A DNA stretch of 64,000 nucleotides, from contig OZ024936.1 of NCBI GenBank assembly GCA_964017235.1, forward strand, positions 32,262,040 to 32,326,039. Reading direction: 5' to 3'. The position numbers were made by a program, and so were the translations under genes. The DNA is from Sabellastarte sp. h YS-2021 (lineage: Eukaryota > Annelida > Polychaeta > Sabellida > Sabellidae). Below, piece after piece: positions 11,401 to 23,700 of the stretch (position 1 is the first letter of the stretch; each line of letters begins with the position of its first letter). Below the pieces are notes generated by a model that saw only the letters and a program-made list of their open reading frames with translations, was not told the origin of the DNA and ran no database searches.

Positions 11401-11711
11401 GTTGACTCTGTACACAGAATATTTAATATTTTAAATGATATATCCATTTGAAAAACAAAGAAACTTAGTAGAATTTAAACGCCTGTCTATCCAAGATGGC
11501 GGCCAAATGAAAAAAAGAGGCAAAACAACAAACCATCTTGGTCACCTTGCCACCATAGCCGCTGGTAGATTTTCCAGGCGGCCTTAAGATGACCCTACCA
11601 GATAGTAATCAGTCCCAAAGGGTAAGATATTGAGGTGCAATAAAAGTCTCACTGTGACTTTTTTGCTGCTGTTGTTAATGCATTTGAGATAAATTTATTT
11701 TGATATTTCAG

Positions 11712-11815
11712 TGCAGCAATTGCTAATGGAGGCGGTGTAGCTGCTGGTAGTATGGTGGCTGTTCTTCAGTCTGCAGGAGCTGCTGGAATTTCCACCGCAG
11801 TCTCAGCTGCCATTG
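11712..11815 (+). CDS. IFI27-like: ISG12/IFI27-like protein, internal exon
   Basis: Preceded by a good acceptor (TTGATATTTCAG). After a split first codon it reads AAIANGGGVAAGSMVAVL then QSAGAAGISTAVSAAIG, the glycine/alanine-rich hydrophobic core of the ISG12/IFI6/IFI27 family (Pfam IFI-6-16). Those are small membrane proteins, in vertebrates linked to mitochondrial or nuclear membranes, apoptosis and innate antiviral response; bivalves often carry many copies. The exon break just before 'AAIANGGG' agrees with what I recall of family gene structure. It ends in phase 1 at ATTG, followed by GCAAGT, a GC-type donor. The N-terminal exon, expected to carry a signal peptide and the first hydrophobic helix, is not found in the 670 bp upstream; beyond that lies DIRS sequence. 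Family assignment is firm; completeness is unknown. Confidence 0.85.
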
Positions 11816-13602
11816 GCAAGTCAAAAACTTATCAACATTTAATAAATCACAGTGTTACTTTTAAAGTTATTTTGGGTAAACCTATTATAATAGGAAATCA
11901 TAGGCCTTGATTCTTTTAGAAGGGTCAGATTTGACAACTGCTTCAAGACAGTCTACACCCAAAAATGCCTTATATATTGCTTTTTATTGATCCCACAGTC
12001 TTCGAATGTTAAACAATCAGCAGGAAATCGTTGGCTGTAAATCTTTTCACCACACCTTCATGGTCAGTCAGGCTCTACATTTACAAAAGCTTTATATCTG
12101 CTTTATAATAGATTTTAGGGGTTTGGAATGTTATAACCAGAAATCATAGGCCACAAATAATTTTGAAGCTCAAACTGGGTTTACATTAAAAATACTTTGT
12201 TATGATGGGTCCTCGGGGTTTGGAATTGAAAACCTCAACATTTGGGTCTACAAATTCCTATGAAGAAATAGTGTTAGAAAACAGGGTATGATGCCAGTAA
12301 CACCATGTTGACTCATTGAAAACAAAGTGCATACATGATCAAGTTTACAGTGATTAAAAACTTAATAGAAAACACCTCGAGAAGCCCCCAATTAACATCA
12401 ATAAAACTTACAGTGAAGTGAATGTGAAAAAAAGAGAATAAATAAAGCTGTACATCACTTTCCTATTTACCTAGACTTGAGATGCATTTCACGATGTCCC
12501 CTCCATGGAATATGCTGTGTCAATATGACACAATTTCCAGTTTCATTGGCATTTGCAACCTTGGCAGACTTTAATCCTGCAGTACAACACAAATCAGGAT
12601 GGAATGATGAGGCTTTGAGCAGTGGTCAAAATTGACAGCTGTTGACAAGGGGTCACCTCTTGAACAAGAATAATTTTGAAATTTTTATACATGCTTGTTG
12701 GTCAACACATGTTGTCTCCACAAAACCAAAATAAGCACCTGTGAGGATAAGTTAAGGCTATTTTATGTAATAAAAATCTTCAACTTAGAAACATTTTCTT
12801 GTAGCTCAATGGTGAATGTCTTATTTACATGCTATTACTGCCTCATACAGGAGACCCTGTATACTGGATAAGCAATTATTATTTTTAGGTATTTTCACAA
12901 GAGTATTTTAAAATCACCAAAATATTTTAGACATCATGGTATATTCACTTTTGGTAAAAGTTATCAAGCCAAACTATAAACTTTTTTCTTGAAAATTAGT
13001 TTATGTAGTCTGAATTTCCAGATTACTGGAATAAATTTAAGAATAAAAAATTACCTCTATTTAAAAGAGAATTCTGCTTATCACAGTATTAAACATCAAG
13101 GGGCTTTGACTGTACAGGTGCTTATCACCGTGGCCAGGTTATAATTGTGAACACAAGAAACCTTTTACATTTCTTCATAGCATTTCAGGTGTTATTGAAT
13201 GTCTATGGTAAGTATGCAAAATAGAAGGTCAGCAAATATTTGCAATATCAGTAGTTATATAAAGTAAGAGTGTGAAATTCACCACACCATGTGAAATTCT
13301 CAATTGAAAGAGCGAGGAGGGGGGACACCTATCCAAAATAAGCCAAAATCAAGTGAAATTTTTGTCAGTTTTGTATCCAGGGAGATCAGACGCCTAATGT
13401 AGTCTCAAAAATCACAAATTTGTTAAAAAATATTCCAAGAAGCTAAGAAAATAGAAGGGGAGTTTCTTGATTGAGAAATTTTACATAGTGTGGTGAATAT
13501 TACATTTCTCCCTGTACAGGCAAGTCCCTTAAAATTTACACCTCCCTCCCCAAATTATGGACCTTTTGTACAGTTCTGATGCCACTGTGTCACTTGTTTC
13601 AG
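11816..13602 (+). other. ISG12-like intron, probable GC-AG type
   Basis: The donor reads ATTG|GCAAGT, the usual context for rare GC-AG introns, and the acceptor reads TTGTTTCAG|GTGG. Splicing gives ATT-GGT-GGA, restoring the family core 'AAIGGTASVVGAAVG'. No GT in the neighbouring bases gives that join. The intron is A/T-rich and I see no element or gene in it. Confidence 0.75.
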
Positions 13603-13649
13603 GTGGAACCGCCTCAGTAGTGGGTGCTGCTGTTGGTTTACTGGTGTGA
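13603..13649 (+). CDS. IFI27-like: ISG12/IFI27-like protein, terminal exon
   Basis: Begins after the TTTCAG acceptor with GT, completing the glycine codon split by the intron. It encodes GGTASVVGAAVGLLV and ends at TGA 13647-13649. Ending shortly after 'GAAVG' is normal for the short members of the family. The join with the upstream exon keeps the frame and the hydrophobic, small-residue composition. The regulatory region is not visible because the 5' part of the gene is missing. Confidence 0.8.
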
Positions 13650-13724
13650 TTTATTCCTAAAGCATGGGAGATGCTATGGAAAAGGACGGACTATACAAAG
13701 ACTTTTAATGTACACCGAATTACT

Positions 13725-13769
13725 AATAAATGTTAGTCAATGACAAGAAAAGAACTGTGATTTAATAAA
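13725..13769 (+). terminator. Poly(A) signals of the ISG12-like gene
   Basis: AATAAA at 13725-13730 and again at 13764-13769, 76 and 115 bp after the stop codon, both on the coding strand. Position and sequence suit the gene; transcript ends are not known. Confidence 0.6.
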
Positions 13770-15440
13770 GATTTACTGAATATCAGATAATTTTTTGGTT
13801 TATTTCTGGAACAGTTTGGACTTGAAAGTGAATAACAGATAAAACTTGACCTTTAGAGACAGAACAAATTTACGCTAATACAAAACTCCAGATTTCTGCA
13901 GTAAAAATCTTTTTATTGCACAACAAATCTAACAGTGTGTATACTAATAGTAGTAATAACTAGATGTTGAATGTAAGTTAACATTTGTAAATAACATTGG
14001 AACCACTTCATATTGCAATAACAATAATAATAATGATTACGGAAAATGTAAATCTTGTCAAAAATATTTACAAAAGAAATTTTATCACTGAAAATTAACT
14101 TCTTCTGTAACCACAACACATTTTATAAAAGATATTAAATAGAAGAAAAAGGCAAAATGGCTCAAACTTGTCAAAGTGACGGCCACACACTCGGATGGCT
14201 CTTTTCATCATAAATGCACAAACTTGATAAAAAGGATACAGTTGTGTGTACATAACCACTCTTACAATAATTGAACTTTTACTGGAACCACAATAAAATT
14301 TTGATCTTGATAAGGTCCAAAAGTTTACATAACTTCCTATTTTTCAATCTACCCTTAAATACTGGAGACTTAGAGATTTAAAGCTGATCTAAAACCAATA
14401 AAATTAAACGAGTAGTGCCTCAGAATACACAGTCAAACTCTTGCCTATGGGTTATGCTGATAATCACAAACACAATCCAAATCATCCTTGAGTAGGATGG
14501 AGCCAAGATTAAACCCCTCCTAGTGTGAAAATATGACCCAGAATCAATATATAGATTGTGAATTATGTGCATGGACAGACAGAACCACTTACAGTAAATG
14601 ATTTAAGATCAAAGCATCAAAACGACAGCAGATAATTAGATGTCCTTTTCTGTGATATGCTGCACAAAGACCCAATATCTAGTTATTGAATCTGAATTGT
14701 TCATTCATAACAATTATATCAATGTCAAAGGTTTATTACAGCTCTGCCATTTAGTACATCTACAAGCATGTTTAAGAAATTTGCTCTGGCATCTACAAAC
14801 TTCCATGCTTACTTTTATTTAAAACAATTTGCAGAGCTGTACTTGTGTCTGTGTATGCATAGTGTACTGGATATCTCTGTTGTTTTGCCATATTAACTTT
14901 TTTCAATGTTTTTGCTCATAACTGAGGTGTACCATATATTCTGTAGAAGTGGTGGTTTATCGATGTACAGCTTAGCACTGCTGATGGTATTTATCACAAT
15001 AGGTACTAAATAGAGTTAACTTCTTATTAGTTGTATCTTGAATGAATCAAACAGATTGATAGGATTATATATCTAACTTAAAGGACTCACAACCCTGTTA
15101 CTTAGTTAATCACAAAGACCTGTTTCCAAATCCTCCATATGTGAATAAATGTAAATATTATGTGAAACTTGACAATGAATGGTATTGTATAAAATTAGTA
15201 AAAAAAATTTAATACAAGACATGACAAGACAGTTTTTTTATGCTAAGCAGTGCCCCAAATCCCGAGTTTTAAATACACTTTATCATGAGTAAAACTAGAC
15301 ATTTATATGGATGACATTAATCAGATTTCTTTATATAATAGATATGTTGTTAGTGCTGAGACTATTTTACTGAAACACCTAAACATCATATTACAACTTA
15401 CAACCAGCATTACCTCTGTCGGCATAAAAAATTGATGGAA
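13770..15440. other. A/T-rich interval with no recognised feature
   Basis: About 1.7 kb, strongly A/T-rich. The short open frames on both strands (for example 13913-14119 and 14640-14822) have no recognisable protein character. I see no repeat structure, RNA gene or exon-like segment. Confidence 0.5.
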
Positions 15441-17437
15441 CAAGACCACTGCCGTGGTATGATCTCCCACTACATCAAAAACAACATATTTGACAAAACT
15501 CCTTTAAATTGAATAGTTTTGCTTGAATGTACATTACCCTTACCCTGTGCTTTTCCACAGGTTGGTTTGAAGCTCTCCCAAAAGTAGGTGAACGAGTTAT
15601 TTGAGAAAAATTGGCCATCTGCAATACTTCTAGAGATAATTCGCATATACTCATTTTCAGTAGGCGAGTAATTAGCTATGGGTCTGAAACTTCACTATGT
15701 GAAGGCCCTTGCAAAAGTAGGTGAATGAGTTATTTGAGAAACAATTGGCTATCTGCAATACTTTTCAGAGATGATTCGCATTTACTCATTTTGATTAGGT
15801 GAGTAATTAGCTATGGGTGTGAAACTTCACCAAGTGAAAGCTCTCCCAAAAGTAGGTGAATGAGTTATTTGAGAAAAATTGGCTATCTGCAATACTTTTA
15901 GCGATAATTCACATTTACTCATTTTGAGTAGGGGAGTAATTAGCTATGAGTGTGAAACTTCACCAAGTGAAAGGTCTCCCAAAAGTAGATGAATGAGTTA
16001 TTTGAGAAAAATTGGCTATCTGCAATACTTTTAGCGATAATTCGCATTTACTCATTTTGAGTATGTGAGTAATTAACTATGGGTGTGAAACTTCACCAAG
16101 TGAAACTTCTCCCAAAAGTAGGTGAATGAGTTATTTGAGAAAAATTGGCTATCTGCAATACTTTTAGAGATAATTCGCCTTTACTCATTTTCAGTAGGTG
16201 AGTAATTAGCTACGAGTCTGAAACTTCACCATGTGAAAGCTCTCCCAAAAGTAGATGAATGACTTAAAAAGTAGATGAACAACTTATTTGAGAGAAATTG
16301 TGTAGCTGCAATACTTTTGAAGATATAAGGCATTTACTCATTATGGTTATCATTAAAAATTGACAAAGTAGCTATTACGGTTTGCGAGATATTTGTCATT
16401 TTTCACATTTTCACCAAAAGTAGCAATAAAGTAGCCATTACTCACTTGTACATTCAGCAACAGTTGTGAAACTTAAATATGTTACAGTTCACAAAAAAGT
16501 AGATGAACAACTTATTTGAGAGAAATTGTGTAGCTGCAATACTTTTGAAGATATAAGGCATTTACTCATTATGGTTATCATTAAAAATTGACAAAGTAGC
16601 TATTACTCACTTAGCTATGGAGATACACTTCCAAACTAGTGACCATGTTGTAGCTGTGGAGATAGTAGCTGAACAACATATTGGAACAAAATTGTGTAGC
16701 TGCAATACTTTTGAAGATATAAGCCATTTACTCATTATGGTTATCATCAAAGTAGCTATTACTCAGTTAGCTATGGAGTTACAGCTGTGAAAATTCACAA
16801 TACAGTATATCCAAAAGATAGGTGAACAACATATTCGACAAAAAAAAATCCTCTATATTCAATAGCTTTTGAGTTATAAGTGACTTGCTCAAGGGTCAAA
16901 TGTCAAACTTAGTATAGCTATTACTCAGTTAGCTATGGTGCTACACCTTGGACACCTCACCATGATATAGTACATGAAGGAGTTGTTGAACAACATATTT
17001 CAGGCCAATATTGTAAGTAACAGTTACAAAGACAAAATCAATTTACTCATTTTGCTCATTGTTAATAACAGAAAATAGCTATTACTCACTTAGCTATGAA
17101 GATAGAACCCTAAAAATGGTACCATCTTGTAGGCATGGAGAAAGTAGCTGAACAACGTATTTTACAGAAACACTCTAAATGCAGTCGTTTTGGAGTTATG
17201 AGCACTTTACTCAAAGTAGCCACCATTGCTATTACTCACTTAGCTATGGTCCTAGGTGTGAAATAACAGCATCAAATGAAAGGACATAAGCAATAAGGTC
17301 ATAAAAACATTGAAAAGGCCAAGGAGAAACAACCAGTGTGATGTACAGCCCTTTATAAAAGCGTGACACACTCAATAACACACGAACACACGCACGGAAT
17401 GCATTTTATAATCTCCCGCCCGCCCGGCGGGAGATAA
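15441..17437 (+). mobile_element. Hairpin-ended array element, family II, copy 1 (Helentron/HINE-like)
   Basis: Left: hairpin ACCAC-TGCC-GTGGT at 15445-15458, then ATCTCCC at 15462. Middle: about 13 tandem monomers of roughly 120-135 bp (15560-17240), with conserved 'AGTAGGTGAATGAGTTATTT', 'CTATCTGCAATACTTTT', 'CATTTACTCATT' and 'GTAATTAGCTATG' blocks, more diverged to the right. Right: perfect 10-bp hairpin ATCTCCCGCC / GGCGGGAGAT at 17411-17435 with loop CGCCC, whose first arm repeats the left motif. No protein is encoded. The plan fits Helentron-associated (HINE) or bivalve 'pearl' elements; transposition mechanism is inference. Confidence 0.6.
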
Positions 17438-17779
17438 TAACTTAAAACACCAGAAACTGAACAACAATCTGAAAAACTTAGAACCTGTCACAATCATGTC
17501 GTTTCATCACAACAATTTTGATGAGAACAAATTGTTTGTTTTATTTTCATTAAGTCAGCTGCCTGCTTAACTTGGACAACAATACAAGTTAAGTTATTTT
17601 GTACATTGTAATGAAAAACCATCTTCCTTTGTCTGGATAAACTTATGGACAAAATTGCTCCCTATCCATTTCTACTTAATAAATGTATGGCTGCATTTAT
17701 AACTAGACCTAGCGCATCGGAGAACTGATGCAAATTGTATCCACCAGAAGAAAACTCACCAAAGCCATTCTAACATCGC

Positions 17780-20700
17780 TTAACCTTGAAGGAGAAGCCC
17801 AAGGTGAAATCTGACCATATCAAAAGATTCTTAGCCCATGATTTCCTATAGGTTGGTGTGACACTGCAAACCTCTAGGAATACGAATAAGCAAGATATAA
17901 ACACTAATTTTGGCAATCCTCATTTGACCTTGAAAGAGGGGCCAAAGGTCAAATCCGATCACACAGAAAGATTCCCAGCCCATGATTTCCTAGATTTTGG
18001 TTTACCATTCCAAAGCTTTAGGACCATTAATAAGCGAGTTATAAGCACTTTTAAGTTTGGCTATCCCCGTTTGACCTTGAAAGAGGGGCCAAAGGTCAAA
18101 TCCGATCACACAGAAAGATTCCCAGCCCATGATTTCCTAGATTTTGGTTTACCATTCCAAAGCTTTAGGACCAATAATAAGCGAGTTATAAGCACCTTTA
18201 AGTTTGGCTATCCTCGTTTGACCTTGATGGAGGGTCCAAGGTCAAATCTGACCACAGCAATAGATTCCCAGCACATGATTTTGTGTACTATCCTCGTTTG
18301 ACCTTGAAGGAGGGGTCCAAGGTCAAATCCGACCACACCAAAAGATTCCCAGCCCATGATTTCCTATAGGTTGGTTTACCATCCCAAACCTCTAGGACCA
18401 ATAATAAGCGAGTTATAAGCACTTTTAAGTTTGGCTATGCTCGTTTGACCTTGAAGGGGTCCAAGGTCAAATCCGACCACACCAAAAGATTCCCAGCCCA
18501 TGATTTCCTATAGGTTGGTTTACCATCCCAAACCTCTAGGACCAATAATAAGCGAGTTATAAGCACTTTTAAGTTTGGCTATCCCCGTTTGACCTTGAAG
18601 GAAGGGTCCAAGGTCAAATCCGACCACACCAAAAGATTCCCAGCCCATGATTTCCTATAGGTTGGTTTACCATCGCAAACCTCTAGGACCAATAATAAGC
18701 GAGTTATAAGCACTTTTAAGTTTGGCTATCCTCGTTTGACCTTGAAGGAGGGGTCCAAGATCAAATCCGACCACACCAAAAGATTCCCAGCCCATGATTT
18801 CCTATAGGTTGGTTTACCATCCTAAACCTCTAGGACCAATAATAAGCGAGTTATAAGCACCTTTAAGTTTGGCTATCCTCGTTTGACCTTGATGGAGGGT
18901 CCAAGGTCAAATCTGACCACAGCAATAGATTCCCAGCACATGATTTTGTGTACTATCCTCGTTTGACCTTGAAGGAGGGGTCCAAGGTCAAATCCGACCA
19001 CACCAAAAGATTCCCAGCCCATGATTTCCTATAGGTTGGTTTACCATCCCAAACCTCTAGGACCAATAATAAGCGAGTTATAAGCACTTTTAAGTTTGGC
19101 TATCCCCGTTTGACCTTGAAGAAGGGGTCCAAGGTCAAATCTGACCACACCAAAAGATTCCCAGCCCATGATTTCCTATAGGTTGGTTTACCATCCCAAA
19201 CTTCTAGGACCAATAATAAGCGAATTATAAGCACTTTTAAGTTTGGCTATCCTCGTTTCACCTTGAACAAGAGGCCCAAAGTCAAATCTGACCACACCAA
19301 AAGATTCCCAGCCCATGATTTCCTATAGGTTGGTTTACCATCCCAAACCTCTAGGACCATTAATAAGCGAGTTATAAGCACTTTTAAGTTTGGCTATCCC
19401 CGTTTGACCTTGAAGGAAGGGTCCAAGGTCAAATCTGACCACACCAAAAGATTCCCAGCCCATGATTTCCTATAGGTTGGTTTACCATCGCAAACCTCTA
19501 GGACCAATAATAAGCGAGTTATAAGCACTTTTAAGTTTGGCTATCCTCGTTTGACCTTGAAGGAGGGGTTCAAGGTCAAATCCGACCACACCAAAAGATT
19601 CCCAGCCCATGATTTCCTATAGGTTGGTTTACCATCCCAAACCTCTAGGACCAATAATAAGCGAGTTATAAGCACTTTTAAGTTTGGCTATCCCCGTTTG
19701 ACCTTGAAGGAAGGGTCCAAGGTCAAATCTGACCACACCAAAAGATTCCCAGCCCATGATTTCCTATAGGTTGGTTTACCATCGCAAACCTCTAGGACCA
19801 ATAATAAGCGAGTTATAAGCACTTTTAAGTTTGGCTATCCCTGTTTGACCTTGAAGGAAGGGTCCAAGGTCAAATCCGACCACACCAAAAGATTCCCAGC
19901 CCATGATTTCCTATAGGTTGGTTTACCATCGCAAACCTCTAGGACCAATAATAAGCGAGTTATAAGCACTTTTAAGTTTGGCTATCCTCGTTTGACCTTG
20001 AAAGAGGGGTCCAAGATCAAATCCGACCACACCAAAAGATTCCCAGCCCATGATTTCCTATAGGTTGGTTTACCATCCTAAACCTCTAGGACCAATAATC
20101 GAGTTATAAGCACCTTTAAGTTTGGCTATCCTTGTTTCACCTTGAACAAGAGGCCCAAGGTCAAATCTGACCACACCAAAAGATTCCCGGCCCATGATTT
20201 CCTATAGGTTGGTTTACCATCCCAAACCTCTAGGACCAATAATACGTGAGTTATAAGCACTTTTAAGTTTGGCTATCCTCGTTTGACCTTGAAGGAGGGG
20301 TCCAAGGTCAAATCCGACCACACCAAAAGATTCCCAGCCCATGATTTCCTATAGGTTGGTTTACCATCCCAAACCTCTAGGACCAATAATAAGCGAGTTA
20401 TAAGCACTTTTAAATTTGGCTATGCTCTTTTGACCTTGAAGGAGGGGTCCAAGGTCAAATCCGACCACACCAAAAGATTCCCAGCCCATGATTTCCTATA
20501 GGTTGGTTTACCATCCCAAACCTCTAGGACCAATAATAAGCGAGTTATAAGCACTTTTAACTTTGGCTATCCTCACTTGACCTTGAAGGAGGGGTCCAAG
20601 GTCAAATCCGACCACACCAAAAGATTCCCAGCCCATGATTTCCTATAGGTTGGTTTACCATCCCAAACCTCTAGGACCAATAATAAGCGAGTTATAAGCA

Positions 20701-23700
20701 CTTTTAAGTTTGGCTATCCTCGTTTGACCTTGAAGGAGGGGTCCAAGGTCAAATCCGACCACACCAAAAGATTCCCAGCCCATGATTTCCTATAGGTTGG
20801 TTTACCATCCCAAACCTCTAGGACCAATAATAAGCGAGTTATAAGCACTTTTAAGTTTGGCTATCCCCGTTTGACCTTGAAGGAGGGGTCCAAGGTCAAA
20901 TCCGACCACACCAAAAGATTCCCAGCCCATGATTTCCTATAGGTTGGTTTACCATCCCAAACCTCTAGGACCCATAATAAGCACGTTATAAGCACCTTTA
21001 AGTTTGGCTATCCTCGTTTGACCTTGAAGAAGGGGTCCAAGGTCAAATCTGACCACACCAAAAGATTCCCAGCCCATGATTTCCTATAGGTTGGTTTACC
21101 ATCCCAAACCTCTAGGACCAATAATAAGCGAGTTATAAGCACTTTTAAGTTTGGCTATCCTCGTTTGACCTTGAAGGAGGGGTCCAAGGTCAAATCCGAC
21201 CACACCAAAAGATTCCCAGCCCATGATTTCCTATAGGTTGGTTTACCATCCCAAACCTCTAGGACCAATAATAAGCGAGTTATAAGCACTTTTAAGTTTG
21301 GCTATCCCCGTTTGACCTTGAAGGAGGGGTCCAAGGTCATATCTGACCACACCAAAAGATTCCCAGCCCATGATTTCCTATAGGTTGGTTTACCATCCCA
21401 AACCTCTAGGACCAATAATAAGCGAGTTATAAGCACTTTTAAGTTTGGGTATCCTCGTTTGACCTTGAAGGAGGGGTTCAAGGTCAAATCCGACCGCACC
21501 AAAAGATTCCCAGCCCATGATTTCCTATAGGTTGGTTTACCATCCCAAACCTCTAGGACCAATAATAAGCGAGTTATAAGCACTTTTAAGTTTGGCTATC
21601 CCCGTTTGACCTTGAAGGAGGGGTCCAAGGTCAAATCCGACCACACCAAAACATTCCCAGCCCATGATTTCCTATAGGTTGGTTTACCATCCCAAACCTC
21701 TAGGACCCATAATAAGCAAGTTATAAGCACCTTTCAGTTTGGCTATCCTCGTTTGACCTTGAAGAAGGGGTCCAAGGTCAAATCTGACCACACCAAAAGA
21801 TTCCCAGCCCATGATTTCCTATAGGTTGGTTTACCATCCCAAACCTCTAGGACCAATAATAAGCGAGTTATAAGCACTTTTAAGTTTGGCTATCCTCGTT
21901 TGACCTTGAAGGAGGGGTCCAAGGTCAAATCCGACCACACCAAAAGATTCCCAGCCCATGATTTCCTATAGGTTGGTTTACCATCCCAAACCTCTAGGAC
22001 CAATAATAAGCGAGTTATAAGCACTTTTAAGTTTGGCTATCCCCGTTTGACCTTGAAGGAGGGGTCCAAGGTCATATCTGACCACACCAAAAGATTCCCA
22101 GCCCATGATTTCCTATAGGTTGGTTTACCATCCCAAACCTCTAGGACCAATAATAAGCGAGTTATAAGCACTTTTAAGTTTGGCTATCCTCGTTTGACCT
22201 TGAAGGAGGGGTCCAAGGTCAAATCCGACCACACCAAAAGATTCCCAGCCCATGATTTCCTATAGGTTGGTTTACCATCCCAAACCTCTAGGACCAATAA
22301 TAAGCGAGTTATAAGCACTTTTAAGTTTGGCTATGCTCGTTTGACCTTGAAGGGGTCCAAGGTCAAATCCGACCACACCAAAAGATTCCCAGCCCATGAT
22401 TTCCTATAGGTTGGTTTACCATCCCAAACCTCTAGGACCAATAATAAGCGAGTTATAAGCACTTTTAAGTTTGGCTATCCTCGTTTGACCTTGAAGGAGG
22501 GGTCCAAGGTCAAATCCGACCACACCAAAAGATTCCCAGCCCATGATTTCCTATAGGTTGGTTTACCATCCCAAACCTCTAGGACCAATAATAAGCAAGT
22601 TATAAGCACCTTTAAGTTTGGCTATCGTCTTTTGACCTTGAAGAAGGGGTCCAAGGTCAAATCTGACCACACCAAAAGATTCCCAGCCCATGATTTCCTA
22701 TAGGTTGGTTTACCATCCCAAACCTCTAGGACCAATAATAAGCGAGTTATAAGCACTTTTAAGTTTGGCTATGCTCGTTTGACCTTGAAGGGGTCCAAGG
22801 TCAAATCCGACCACACCAAAAGATTCCCAGCCCATGATTTCCTATAGGTTGGTTTACCATCCCAAACCTCTAGGACCAATAATAAGCGAGTTATAAGCAC
22901 TTTTAAGTTTGGCTATGCTCGTTTGACCTTGAAGGAGGGGTCCAAGGTCAAATCCGACCACACCAAAAGATTCCCAGCCCATGATTTCCTATAGGTTGGT
23001 TTACCATCCCAAACCTCTAGGACCAATAATAAGCGAGTTATAAGCACTTTTAAGTTTGGCTATCCCCGTTTGACCTTGAAGGAGGGGTCCAAGGTCAAAT
23101 CCGACCACACCAAAACATTCCCAGCCCATGATTTCCTATAGGTTGGTTTACCATCCCAAACCTCTAGGACCCATAATAAGCACGTTATAAGCACCTTTAA
23201 GTTTGGCTATCCTCGTTTGACCTTGAAGAAGGGGTCCAAGGTCAAATCTGACCACACCAAAAGATTCCCAGCCCATGATTTCCTATAGGTTGGTTTACCA
23301 TCCCAAACCTCTAGGACCAATAATAAGCGAGTTATAAGCACTTTTAAGTTTGGCTATCCTCGTTTGACCTTGAAGGAGGGGTCCAAGGTCAAATCCGACC
23401 ACACCAAAAGATTCCCAGCCCATGATTTCCTATAGGTTGGTTTACCATCCCAAACCTCTAGGACCAATAATAAGCGAGTTATAAGCACTTTTAAGTTTGG
23501 CTATCCCCGTTTGACCTTGAAGGAGGGGTCCAAGGTCATATCTGACCACACCAAAAGATTCCCAGCCCATGATTTCCTATAGGTTGGTTTACCATCCCAA
23601 ACCTCTAGGACCAATAATAAGCGAGTTATAAGCACTTTTAAGTTTGGCTATCCTCGTTTGACCTTGAAGGAGGGGTTCAAGGTCAAATCCGACCACACCA

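Noticed and set aside
17858-18301. Open frame through the 147-bp satellite (and a similar one at 21302-21583)
   Set aside because: 147 is a multiple of 3, so a frame open in one monomer stays open in the next; no protein character beyond repetition.
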